Source: Isochrysis galbana (Eukaryota > Haptophyta > Isochrysidales > Isochrysidaceae). Taken from it: a stretch of 64,000 nucleotides of DNA. The stretch is from positions 3,771,608-3,835,607 of the forward strand of contig CM030941.1 in assembly GCA_018136815.1 (NCBI GenBank), written 5' to 3'. Below, in pieces: positions 33,333 to 45,800 of this stretch; position 1 is the stretch's first letter, and the number at the start of each line of letters is the position of its first letter. The notes under the pieces are model-generated. The model was not told the origin of the DNA. It saw nothing but the letters and a program-made list of their open reading frames with translations, and searched no databases. Position numbers and translations under genes: made by a program.

Positions 33333-34763
33333 ATGGACAAGGTGGGCAGCGGTGACGATGAGGACAGCGAGGACGAGAACGACCGCAGCATGAGCGCCCG
33401 CGACTACCTCTCTCTCTCTGACGAGGAGGAGGCTGACGAGGAGGAGGGAGAGATCGTGTTCAACGTGGGCTACGGCGTCATGCACGCGTCGTTCGGCTTG
33501 GGAACCATCATCACCTTGGGCAAGGGCACCCTGTATGGAGAGACAAAGGTGGAGATTGAGTACGCGATCCCGGAGAGCAGCCAGAAGAGGCGCAGGTGGG
33601 TCTCGACGGCCGAACTTGAACAGGTGTGTGCAGCGCGAAAGAGCATGCGCATGTTGCATGTGTGTATATGACTGACAGTGCCGCCGAATGTCCGTCTATT
33701 CGATTAGGTCGAACAAGCCACTGAGCCGGAGGACTTGGAGGCGCAGGAGGTCAGCGCCGACACGGATCACACGGGCCCGGCTCTTGCTGCGCATGAGCGC
33801 GAGCGGCGAATGAGGTCTATCCCCCCTCCGAAAGGTGTGCGCTCCATTGCAAAAGAGCGCAAGCAAAAAACTGTGCGCGTGAAAGCCTCGGAGAGGGTGA
33901 GGCAGAACCCACAACACACACTTGAGGTGTTGCCAAATAGGCGCGGCGTCGTGTTTTGTCGTGCGTGCAAGCAAGAGGTTGCCATAGTATACTCAAACTT
34001 CAAGGTGCATCTTCAGTCCAACAAGCACCTAAAGAACATTGAGGCCTACAAGGTGCGATCAAAAGACGGGGAGGAGGTCTCCGATTTCATCCGTGACTAC
34101 TTCAAGGCCAACCCCACTGAGGTGGGCAGTTCTACAAATCTTGAAACGCATCGGTTCAGGTGGACAGTAGTGGATTCCTTCTTGCAGAGTGGTATCCCTC
34201 TTGCTAAAGTAGATGAGCTCCGCCCCGTTTTTGAACTATGTGGCCGACCTTTGACACACAGCTCAAACCTCAAGACGTACATTCCCAAGATACAGTCAAG
34301 GGAGGGAGATCTAGTGAAGTCAGAGATGGAAGGGCAATTCCTTTCGATCACTTTTGATGGGACGACGCGCTTTGGCGAGGTGATCAATGTTTGTGCACGC
34401 TTCATCCCTGAGGATTTTCAATTTGTTGGCAATCGTTTGCTGGCGGTTCGCACTGCGGCAAAGCATATGGATGGATTGGGCTTATATCGACAGCTCAATA
34501 GCATCCTGATGAAAGAGTTGGCGCTTGACATGGATCGCATCGTCGGCATTTCGAGAGACAGTTGCTCAACAAATGGTGTCGCTTGCGGTCATCTTCTGAA
34601 TTTATGCGAGAATGCCGTCGACTTGCTTTGCGTGTCGCACACTCTGCAGCACACTGGCGAACACATGAAGCTGGCGACATGCGATGCGTTCATGTCCCCT
34701 TGGCTGTCACTTGTGTCGCACACTAACACGGCAAAATTACTATGGAAGAGCATCGTAGGATAG
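33333..34763 (+). pseudogene. Truncated hAT-like transposase-related gene with BED-type zinc finger
   Basis: Exons 33333..33623 and 33708..34763, phase 0, 448 aa; the start is provisional. The order is an acidic N-terminus, then a UvrD-C/Tudor-like module (GYGVMHASFGLGTIITLGKG), then a basic linker. A C2H2/BED-type finger follows (CRAC, then HLQSNKH) with CGGBP1-like spacing. Next comes the hAT-type N-terminal transposase part, with FDGTTRFGE, RDSCSTNGVA and SHTLQHTGEH. The frame stops right after LLWKSIVG, where hAT-like relatives continue into the rest of the catalytic and dimerisation domains. It is therefore 3'-truncated or a domesticated N-terminal half. It lies in the spacer between the two inverted gene copies. 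Confidence 0.6.
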
Positions 34764-35375
34764 CTACGGCGAATCAATTCGCTGACGATCCGACATGCCG
34801 CTTTTGAGCTCCACTCACATAGCCCCCCTTCTCTCCGACTCCTAGCCAAAGCAGCGCGCGCGGCCTCCCCGGTCCCCGGAACCAGCTTCTCTGCCAAAGA
34901 GCAAAGAGGGAACTGGGGAAGGTGGAAGGGGTTGTTAGGGGTTAAGGTTGGGTAGTAGGGAGGTTCACGAGCACCCTGCCTCACGCCGCACACGTAGCGG
35001 AGATTTTAAGAAGATTATTTTTTTTTGATCTTGGGTTTCCTACCCCTTGCCGCTCTCTGAGTGCGGACCGGGCGGAGAGATAGGGGAGCGCGGCGCCGCG
35101 CTCCATCGCGCCAGCTATAATGTTAGTTGCGGGCGGGTTGGGATAGGCCACACCGTCAACCGTCAACCAATACGACAGCGCACACTAATCAGAATGAGGG
35201 TGCTGAGGGCTCAGTGCAACGCTGAGAAGGCTGCAACACAGGCGACCTGCTTTCTTTCTTTCGGTTCCGGTGAGGAGCCCGCGGCAGCTCCCTCCAGAGA
35301 GATAACACGTGCAACATCCATGGGGACGGATGAAAAGAGTATGGGCACAGCGCGCAAATCTTTGTCTTCATAGTG
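34764..35375. other. Intergenic with twin-hairpin copy F
   Basis: No gene recognised. 35084-35128 on the minus strand carries a diverged twin-hairpin motif (GATGGAGCGCGGCGCCGCGCTCC core). A T-run at 35018-35026 followed by GATC resembles the T-run ends of the repeats at 32.4 and 32.9 kb. Confidence 0.45.
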
Positions 35376-38300
35376 CTAGGACGGCGGTGAGGGTGGGAAG
35401 CACTGGAAGCAATGGACCGCACACTCCCTAGTTGGCGGCGGGCTGCATGCTTCGAAGCACGTCGTGAAGTCTGTGCCCGTACAAGGCAGAGGTGGTGGAG
35501 AGGGACTCGGGTGTGGAGAGTAGGGGGGTCGTGGCGGAAGGGATGGTGGTGCCGGTGGGCTGGGAGACGGAGGTGGTGGGAACGGCGGCGGCGGTGGCGC
35601 GGGCGGGAGAGGAGGCGCTTTAGGTGCAGTTGCGTTGGCGGCAGCATTCTCAGCTTCCCTCACGAGATGCGCATACCACCCGGGGATTTGCTCTGGTGCC
35701 GGCAAGTAGTTATCCACGAATGGGATGAAGAGGAGATTGGACGCTTCAATCGACGCCGGCGTCGGCGGAGCGGGCGACGACGGCGGCTTATTGAGAAATG
35801 CGCGGATGATCATGACCAATGCACCTGCCAAGGCAAAGACTGCGCCAAGGATCGGCACGACACTCACAACGGCAAGCCCTAAAAGCGTGCCGACCACGAT
35901 GGCGCTGGCAGTAGCTACTCCTAGACTATCAAAAACGATGCCCGTGATATCCAGACCAATGAGAGCGCTGCAATCATTTTGTCTGTGGAATGAGGGATCT
36001 GCGCAGTTCTTTTGGTCGTTGGCCAAAGTCTTGCTGGCTTCAAACGTGGCGTAGACCATGAAGGCGAAGTTGACACCCTCACCAATGAACTCAAGCATGT
36101 CGGGCGCCGCCAGCTCTCCGTTCAACTTGAAGATGCTCAACCCCTCTCTTTCCCCAATACGTTGACCGATGCCTGCCATCCTGCCGATTGTCGCATCATT
36201 GACCCTCGCATAGGCCTCTTTGAGGAACGAGACCACTGAGTTTTGTAGACGTCTGATGGCTCCGCTTACGATGCTAAAGAGCTTGGAGATCGTGGAGCCG
36301 AGATAGCTTGCAAACTTGTAGATGCCGTCAGCAAGAAATCCTGCGGCTTCCAGAGTCAAAGAGCTATCCAAGGTTCCTGCAGCCCACGGATAGAGTATTC
36401 CATCGACCTCCGCAAACGCCATCCTGCCAACATACCCGCGGCCGGCGAGGAGCTCGGCCGCCTGCGCTTCCTCAGATATAGTCTCGCCAATCGCCACGGC
36501 GTTCTCAGGGTTTGGTAGCGCCGCCGCCGCGTCGCCCCTCTCCCCGCTGAACAGAGCGCGCCAAGCACTCTTCACTCCGCCATTGACTTTGGCCCCCGTC
36601 CACTTGACGAAAAGGAGGGCGGACCCGCTAATCTCACCTAAGTCCTTGAGCCCCTTGTACGAGAATGTGATGGAGAGTAAAATATACTTCGCCCTGTCCG
36701 CTGTGCTCATCCGTCGCCAGCCTCCATGCTGGAGGAGGTCGGCGAAATTTATCGCGAAAAAGGAGATGCCCACCAGGCGAACAAAAGATAACGTGGCTTG
36801 GAATATGGCGCGGCAGATGGACTGTTGATCGACAGTAAAGGTATCATCGAGAGCCCGATAACTGAGCATTGCACGCGCCGGGCTAGCGTGAGCTCACATG
36901 GGACGCAGCTATGTGAAGTAAGGCTGATGTGCAGAATGTGTTGAGCGCATCGCGCGGTGTTGCCGTGTCGCGAGCGCTCCTTGGGCATGCAGCGTGGGCG
37001 CACATGTTGGACAATGCCGTGCCCCCCCCACCAATGGCAGCGCTAAAAATATTTATCTTCTCTGTGACCTGGAAAAGGAGGGCGTCTGTGGACAACTGGG
37101 TGAGCTGAATCCCCCATTCCACCATTGTCTGGTTGTATTCGGAAATCAACTCGTACCGAATGGCCGCGTCCATATCTCTGAAATCTTTGCACGCGGGCAT
37201 CGCGTTGCTGGGGTCGCGGCACTCGTACATCAGGAAGAAATGCGTGTGAAGGTACTCGAGAACATAATCAGCGAGATCTCCAGGGTCCTGTGCACGCAAA
37301 GTACGGTACCTCATGAGCACGAGGACCGAGGACGCATGCAACGTGGAGACGAGGTGCACAATTGCGGCAACGTGCCGGCAGGGCCATCCGCTCTCTACCT
37401 GAAGTTGCACGCCATCGGCATACTTTGAAAGCGAAAGTGCGGCAATCTTGTTGCCGAGCTTGAGAACAAATTCCGGATTATCCGGCGCCAACATATCCAG
37501 CATGTGGTTCACCCGGTTTCGCAGCTGGCAATGGAGGGCCAGCTGTTGCAGGTTCTCTTGTTGGAAGTCGGGACTAGTCGCAAAACTGTAGAGCGCCTCC
37601 GCGAACTGTGTTGTGTTCGGGGCATCGAGAAGAGCAACGCCGTAATGGCCAGTGGTTTTCGCAAAGCACGCGTTGCCTCGAAGTGCCATCGGAATGACGC
37701 CCGCCTCCTTCAGATGCCCCGCGAGAGAGATCTTTAGCGAATAACGCGTCACAACCTCACCGAGCGCGTTGTATCCCTTCATGGTGGGCATTCCGAGCTG
37801 GAAGAAGGTTTGGATTCTGTCGAGGCGCCCGCTGTGCTCCCCCTTCACGCTTCTGTCCTTTCGATCCCCATTCCACCTGGGAGAGTGCGTAGACGTTAGG
37901 GGATGGTGCACTATGCGCATGCATGTGCGGTGCGCGAAAATTGTGCGGTTATTGCTTGCCGGCTGAGTCCGCCCACAACGCTAGAGGGGTCTTTTATTTG
38001 GCTAAAGGACAATCGCGGTGAGGTGCGAACGGATGGCCTGCGACACGACGCACGTGTGATACATCCAGTCATTGAATTCACTGCCCTTAGGGACAGATAA
38101 GTAGTCTAGGGAGAGGGTGCCGTAGGCGAGGTCCTGTCGGCACATCGCAAAAAGGGCGGTGTCAGACGGGCTGCCTTCTGAACGGTCGCGAGCGCCAGAT
38201 TTGGTCGTGTAGGACTTCAGACGGAGCGGAATAAGGCCAAAGCTCCCGGTTCACTCGTGATTGTGCGGACGACGAGCATTTCCAAATGCAACAGGCCGGC

Positions 38301-40270
38301 GCACCGTCAGATACTCAGAGATGTTGCGGGCAAACGGGCCATGTAGTATGGCGTCAGCAATCTCGTTCGGAAGGCAATCTACCAAGCACGATGGTTCATG
38401 GCCGCACGAGTCGCACGTAGGTATCCGCACTTGGCCTTGCTGCTTGAACAAATCTACGCGAGGCAAATATATGGTTAAACTTGTGCGTGCTGTGATGGAA
38501 CTCAGCTGCGTTGATCCCAGCAGAGCTCTCACCGAAAACAGATGTATTGGACGCCGGACTGGGTTTGCCATCGGGTGATTTTAGGCACTGGGCAGCCTCC
38601 GCGGACGAGACGTTGCAGAAAGAGCAAGTGTCGGGTTTGGAAGAATCGCAGATATCAAGGTTGTTGTTGGCCATCCACCAAGTCATGCTCTTGGTCAAGT
38701 ATTCATGTGCCAGCCGCTGCCACGCAGGTGCTCCGCTGCCTACTTCTGTCCCACAGCCCATGCCCCAGAAGTCGTTACTGAAGACATTGCCAGGAGAAAT
38801 GCTAGTGATGCCCCGTACAGCAGCCAAGGCTGTCTTGGCGTCGCAGACGCCGACGACGTATGAGGGCCGCGAGTCGATCTCCCCGGCCAAGACGAGCGCG
38901 GCGCCCACCGAGTCAACGTCTCGGAGCTGCTTCAGCTGTGCCGGCGTCAGTGGAGGCGGAGACCCCACTGCAGGGACGTGCACCGATTTGCGGAGCTGCC
39001 CCTTGACATCAATGGCGTCGCCACGAAAGCCGAGTGATGTCGAATTCGCCTCGCAGAAGTTGGCGCACGCAGTGCCGTTCCAGAAGCAGGCGCATATGGT
39101 GGCGTTGTACCTGCAGCAAGAGCACAAGCGAGTGAGAACTCGGCGGCCAAAGACATCAATTGGCGCAGTCCGCCCAGAGACTGTGCTTTGCACTTGACAC
39201 TCAAGCATGTGAGCCCTCAATCAAGCTCAATGCGCCACGTTCACATTTAAGTGCGCGAACCCTCACTTATAAGCGACGCCTTGGATATACTGATTGAAAA
39301 CGACTGGGCCATCGACTGTGTACAGATCGGCTGCGATGTACTCGCCGTTGCCGGAGTCCGGCCAGTTGCGGTTGAACGTGATGTTGTATGTGTTGATGCT
39401 GCGCGGGGAGGCGAACACCTCCGTTGCGTTCGCCAAGCTGTAGCCCGTGTTCTCGAGGAGCGCATAATGCGCTTCAATCCCGACGGCGCCTAGTACCGCT
39501 TGCACCTCGAATGTGTACCAAAACTTGCCCGTGGCTACCTCTGTGATGTCGTACAACTGTGGCGAGGGGAGCATCGGTCAGCTCCGGCGGGTGCGGCTGA
39601 GAGGACTCGGATGAGGGCGAAGCGCCCGTTCGCACCGGTGTCTGGCTCGGGCTAAGCCCGTGCTCCCAGTCCGAGCCCTGCCCGCCGGCTGCTACCCTCC
39701 ATCCTCCACCTTCCGCTTCACCCTCGCCCCGCGCCATGCTGCGCTCGCACCCTCACTTGGAGGGGGGTGGCTGCGGCGCGGCTGCGGTGGGGATGAGGTA
39801 CAAGCGGCAGTCGGCGGGAGTGCGAAGGGCGGATGAAGCCGAGCTGACCGCTGTGAACGGGTGCATCCCACCTGCGGTGGAAGCGAGGTCGCGTAGAGGC
39901 GCGTGAAGTTGTTTGCCCTGAGGTAGATGGTGCCAGTCCTGCCAGCCACAGGTACGTTGGTGGCGGTGCCAACGGGCGGGAACTCGGCGACGACGACGTA
40001 CGCGTCCGACGGCGCGTGATAGAAGCTGAGCGCGCGCGTGACCCCCAGCTGGCCCGAAGAAACCCATACGCCGTCCACGAGCAGCACGCCACCCACGCAC
40101 TCCACGTGGTGGAAGGGCGCGCCCTGGTGCACGAGGAAGGCGCCGTGGATCGAGGCGTCGCAGCCTGCCAGGTTGGTGGGCACGCTCGCAAACTGCGGCA
40201 GCCGCAACGGACGCGCATGCGGCAGCAGCGGCCGCGGAGCGCAGAGCACCGTGAGCAGCGGCAGCAGCAT
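35376..40270 (-). CDS. Large secreted Cys-rich, membrane-anchored polyproline-tailed protein, paralog B
   Basis: Exons 40270..39872, 39556..39267, 39110..38533, 38453..38305, 38133..38054, 37876..37399, 37287..37004 and 36861..35376; 1247 aa. Same intron phases as paralog A and identical lengths for exons 1-7. The signal-like N-terminus and first ~345 residues are almost identical to paralog A. From there to the hydrophobic region the two differ at many positions while keeping Cys residues and exon borders. The tail (from ASIEASNLLFIPFVDNYLP through the polyproline block to CTGTDFTTC) is again almost identical. The last residues differ (CSPPPTRECAVHCFQC). No stop, frameshift or broken splice site is seen, so both copies appear functional. 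Function unknown; extracellular or cell-surface location inferred. Confidence 0.8.
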
Positions 40271-41223
40271 GGCAGCAGATGGAGAGTGAGAAGAGAGCGA
40301 TTGAAAGAGTCCAAGAGAGAGAGGGACAGAGGGACAGAGAGGGAGAAAGAGAGAGAGGGAGGGGAGGGAGAGAGAGCGAGAGGGAGAGAGAGGGAGGGAG
40401 GGAGAGGGAGAGGGAGAGAGGGGGAGGGAGGCGGTGGGACCGAAAAGGGAGAGAGAGGGAGAGAGAGAGGCGGGGGGGGGGGGGGGGGGCGGGGGGGGGG
40501 AACCTCCGAGTTGATGAGCCCGCCGCCAATGAGTGCTGAGACACAGCAGCGGTTCGCTTGGCCTGTGCGTCGGGCGTGATGAAGCCTCCCGCTAACCCCC
40601 GCGCGGGGGGGGGGGGGGAACTGGGGCGGGGGGGGGGGGCGGGGGGGGGGCGGGCGGTCGAGTCCGGACGCGCCCGAGATTGGCATTCCGAAGCCTCAGA
40701 AAGGGAAGGGCTGTTCCATCCAAGAGCTTCGAGTCAGTCCGCCGCCCCTCCCTCTCTCTTATCTCCCCTTCTCTCTCTCCCTCTCCCTCCCTCTCTCTCC
40801 CTTTTCGATCCCACCGTGTTCTTTTCCCTCTCTCCTCCCTCCCCTCCCCTCCCTCTCTCTTCTCCCCTTCTCTCTCTCCCTCTCCCTCCCTCTCTCTCCC
40901 TTTTCGGTCCCACCGTGTTCTTCTCCCCCTCTCCTCCCTCCCCTCCCCTCCCTCTCTCGGACTCCCCGGGGGGGGGGGGGGGGCGGGCAAAGGAATGGGG
41001 CGGCAAAGAGAAAGAGAGAGGGAGCAGACGCTTCCCCTCACAGCGGGCGGCGACGCAATCGCGCGCATCCAATCTCCAGCGGGAAATGGGGCGCCTCGTG
41101 CGTGTTCCTCACGCGCCCCCAACGGAGATACGGGACACCGTCTCTCGAGAACGCGCCAGATACAGGCGGATCCCCTGTAATCCCCAGCTCCAAGATAGAG
41201 GGCGAACGGAGGGCCCGCAGAGG
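35376..41223 (-). repeat. Right arm of the inverted gene duplication
   Basis: Inverse of 24457-30242. It includes paralog B and a copy of the divergent promoter region (40271-41223), with shorter poly-G/C runs and without the Hint gene. The last clear match is GAGGGCCCGCAGAGGG at 41208-41223. Confidence 0.85.
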
Positions 41224-42811
41224 GACAGCTACCGATATAGTTGTTCCCCCCCAGGAGCCAAGGCCCCCCCAGGAGCTACAAGTCAACCGAACAAATAAAT
41301 ATTTGAACACACGAACCGGGTCTAGGAAAATGAAGAAAGAAATGAACCCACGCGACTCAACCACACCTCAAAAATGAACGTGGGCGACTCAAATGGTGTA
41401 AAAATGAACGCGACTCATCAGCGATGCTTGTAGGTGGTCTGAGAGAGTACGTTGCTGTCCTAGATGGGAAGTACGTTTTTACCGTTTTTCTTCAAGGACC
41501 AAAAACAAGCCGTTTTTGCCGTTTTTCAAACCCCCTCCGTTTTTGTCTCCGTTTTTGGATGGTTCCGCGGGGCCGCGGGGCACGCCGCACGCGTGAGCGT
41601 GGCTACGAGCACGTGGCGGCGGGAGGATTCATGCGAGAAGACCAACTTGTCCGCCACTTCATGGGACATACGTGACCGAGCTTCGACATGCGCGCGGCGA
41701 CCGAGACAAAGTCAGGGGGCAGATCAAGAGCGGGCCACTTACCCAAATCAACCACCTAGACAAGCACTACTTCAAGCGATCAACAGACGCTCAAGTACAA
41801 CAGGCAGACACAAAATGGCAGAATGGTGGGAAGACGGGTGGGAAGCGGAGACATGGTGGGGCGGAGGCGAGGCGAGAGGCGAGGGAATGGCGAGGAATGG
41901 TGAGGCAACCACACTCAGCACCATGGGCGAGAGCACAGCTCACTCCCTTGGGCAAGCGGGCGTATGTGTCATGCGGGCAAACAAGCGGGCTGCAAGCAAC
42001 CACATGAGGGATGGGTGGGCATGGCGCAGGCGCGCGGAGTGCAAGCGAGGCCGTGCGATTAAGTGAGGGATGTCTTCCAACTATCGAATCAGAGCCGATG
42101 CTTGATCGTGGCAAGTCTCAATATGGGGCATGCTAGGGGCACAGAGTGAAGAGAAGTCTTGAGAGAGGGGGAGGGAGCGCGCTACATCACGACGACGGCC
42201 CACGAGACACCACCCCACATCACTCACTCACCAACAAGAAAACTCCGAAAACTAACGCAACATCGCACAAACAAACCAATGAAATCAGTAAGGACAAACG
42301 AACAAATTCGGTGTGCAATGCGGCGGAGCTTCGAGACTTCGAGACAACTCACTGATGAAAACAAAACTCACTCAATTTTTCTCACACAACGCATGGTGGA
42401 GACACCGCATCCGCATAGAGTATATAAAATACTCTGGATGCGACACGGTCCGGCCTCTTCAGCAGAGGGGGGGAAATGCTGTGTCAAAATTTTGGGCGGT
42501 ACGGCCGAGGCGCCGCTTGCGCGTACACCGCCGATCGGGCTCCAAAAACTTGTTGGCGGCGGGGCAGATGACGTGAGCGACGCCGGGCCGACGCGTGTAC
42601 TGCACATGCACCCCATCTTTATCAGGCCTGTTGTGGTACAACCCTAGGATGAGTTGACTACCGCCCTACCTCCTCCAAGCCTTGACTGTCAATCAAGCTG
42701 CTATCACAAAACACATTGCCGAGGAAGGAGGAAGACGATGTCCGGCGATGATAGCTGCACACGACACGCGCTGCCGCGATGGCCTGCGTGCTCCTACTCC
42801 TACACGTGCTA
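41224..42811. other. Intergenic with iterated CCGTTTTTG motifs
   Basis: 41459-41475 reads CCTAGATGGGAAGTACG, close to the left TIR of the MITE at 1584. About 90 bp with six copies of a CCGTTTTT(G/C/A) motif follow (to 41561). A palindromic TATA-like stretch GAGTATATAAAATACTC lies at 42417-42433. No gene recognised. Confidence 0.45.
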
Positions 42812-45800
42812 CTATGCCAAAGATCCTAGCCGACCCTTCCCGCGAGGGCTTGGCAGCAGCTTTACTCCCATGCCCGTAGCACTAACTGCAAAGGAATTGC
42901 GATGGCCGCCGCCTTGCGGACGCAAATCCGGAAGACTGGCGCTGACCTTCAACGATCGAAATTCAGCAGGCCCGGAGTCACCACGCACCGTATGTGCAGC
43001 ATGGGTCCTTGCAAATGGCGCATAATTGAGCAAGTCATCCTGGCCGCCGGTGTAGCCGTCGCCCGTCACGGTGCGCAAAAGTAACAAATCGCCTCGGCTA
43101 TGGTTTGCCATTGCTCCAAGTCCTCCACTCGTCCGCGGCCCAGCTCCGGCGGACAAAGCCCCACTTTTACGCGATACCCGAGAAATCTGCGGATCCCATC
43201 CCCTCGGAGCGAACGCTTTGCGGCTTAAATTGCGCCTGCGCCCTCGAGGCGACATGCTCGAGTCCATCTCAAGTGGAGGTAGACTAGCGGTGAGCAGCAC
43301 GGCGGCACGATCTTGTGCACTAAGTGCCTTGGCGGTCCCCAGTGACCCCGCGGGGAGCTGCGATAGCCTTGCGAGCAAGTCGCGGTCGACAGGCTCGTGG
43401 AGCCGCCCTAAGCGATGCGCTGCAGCGGCTGCCGCCGCCTCCGCCGCCTTCGCGCGCGATAGCTCACCGACCCGCTTTGCTTGTGCGTTGCGCAATACTG
43501 TACGAAGCTCCGTCGCGCTCATCGTGTGTGCTGAACGCACCGCTCCTACCGGCCAAGCGTTTGCGCCCGAGTGCAAATCTCGCGTTGCCCTGCTGGGGGC
43601 GGTCCTCGGCAACGGCGATTGCGAGACGGGCATAGATGCCGTGTCTTCTCTCTGGCTAGGGAGCACAATGTTGCTTTCGTCTACCTCAGTCGCCCCGCTT
43701 CTCTCCAATTCGAACTCGAAGATCGCACGTGGGGGCTGGTTAATGTTCCACACGTCAACTTGCCCAAAGAAGCCAATCCGCACGCCGCGGAGCGTCCATA
43801 GCACGACAGACCCATCTGTCGATGCGCTCACGAGCGCCCCGCGCTGATGAATGAGCTCGACGCCCACCACTACGTGCGAGTGAGCGCGCCACGATGCGTG
43901 TTTGACAACGAGCGTCTCATCCCCGGCGTGTGCACTGCGGATCCCTCGTCTTCCGATGGCTGCGACGAGCGCGCTCACAACCCAGACTATTAGTCGGCCC
44001 GCGGAATCCCCCGTCACAATGTGCTCATTGTTCTCGGCGACTGCCAAAGCAGTGAGCGACTCGGAAGGAGCACAGCAGCCACGCACGGCGAACGCGTGTC
44101 CTGTTCCCTCCCCAAAGGGCCGCACATTCCACACCCGCAAGCAGCCGTCGGCACCGCACGAGACGAGCGTTGGGGCGTCGGCGAGTGCATGCGCCTTCGG
44201 GTCGAGGAACGCGAGGCACTCTATTGACTCGTCTGCAGCGGCGGACAGCAGGTTGCCGCTTCCGACGCCGCCATTCGAGCCCTGCGGCGAGGCTAGCCCC
44301 TCGGTGCCGCGCGCTCGCGGCTGAACACCCTCATCCGGCGCGCGGAGCGTCGCTTTGACGCTTCCGGAGATCACGGACCAAATGCGAATTTCCCCGTCGA
44401 ACGCGCCTGTCGCCAATACAGGAGTAGACTCACAATAGGCGACGCTCAAGATATCTGCTGCGTGCCCACGCAGCAGCCGCTCTCCGCCGCTCATCACGTG
44501 GCCGTCTTCCATCTCCCCAACACCGAAGGATGGATCCGGCCATAGCCACAGTTCTCCTGACCATCCCGCGGACGCATAGCACGGATTCGCTCCGTGCTCG
44601 ATGTGCAATAGCGCGGTGACCTCGGCGCGAGGGGGCGGTAGCCCCGAAGAGGGCGCGTAAGAAAGGACATTCAAAAGCTCGCCCGAAGAGAAATTCCACA
44701 AACGCACTGAGCCGTCGCTACAGCCGGTGATGAGTCGGCGGCCAGATCGATCAAAGCGCAACGAGGTGAGTCGAGCGTTGCCCTGGTGCTCAAATCGGAA
44801 CCGCTATTGGAGAAGGGCGGGCGGGCGGGCGTACGGACGTCAGGAGCGCGGGCAACAAACGGAGCCTAGCAACACTGCTGCTCTTGCTTCGGCCTGGGGA
44901 AACAGCTGTGCAAGCCATCGCGCCCAGGTACATATAGCGATTCCTCGTTCAAGGGTGGTCTTCCGAGCCCTTGAATCGACATGAGATAAAAAGCCGGAAA
45001 GGAGGGCAACGCACCTGTGCGCCGGATATCGCGTCCCATACACATATGAGGCCGTTCACGTCAGCGGTAACTACCACGCAAAAATTCGGGCTGTAAAGCA
45101 CGCCCACGATAGGGTACTGATGGCCCAACGGGGATGCTGCAGCGCATTCCGATTTGCTCGCGACCTCAAAGTTCTGAGGCTGCATCCAGATCACAGGTCG
45201 CTTGTCGGCAGTCACGAGCACCTATGGCCCATTCGTAAGCTCGTGAGCTATGCTTCGGCCACTATCGCTCACGCGCACGGTCATGTGCACAAAAAGGGGC
45301 GAAGGGGAAAGATGCGCAAGGAACGGAAAGGTGTGTCGGTGGTGGATGCGAGCTTAGCCCTTCTTGCCTGGTGAGCAGCATCGTAGAGGATTGCGGTAGG
45401 CTTCTCGAGGGCGTCGGGACGAAGAGCCATGACGTGTACGCGCGCCAGCGTTGCAAAGTCCCAGGTGCGCATTTCGCCTGAGGTGTCGAGTGAAATGAGC
45501 AGGTCGCTTTTGCGGTCGTACGCCAGCTGCGAAACGTTGGCGTTGTGACCCTCAAGGGATTTGAGCAAATCCGCGGAGTCGAGGCTCCAAACAAAGACTT
45601 GGCGGCCGAGACCGCACGAGGCCAGCTGGTGCCTGCCGTGGGTGACGCCGTGGATGAAGTGATGGACACCCTTGTGATTGGGAGTCATCAGTCTTTGTGT
45701 AGCACTGAAAAACTCTCGCCTTAGGACTACCGCAGACTTTGCGCTTGCGTTCCTACTCTCCCCGAGACGCGCGACGCGCGTTGGCTCGAAGGAGGCGGGT

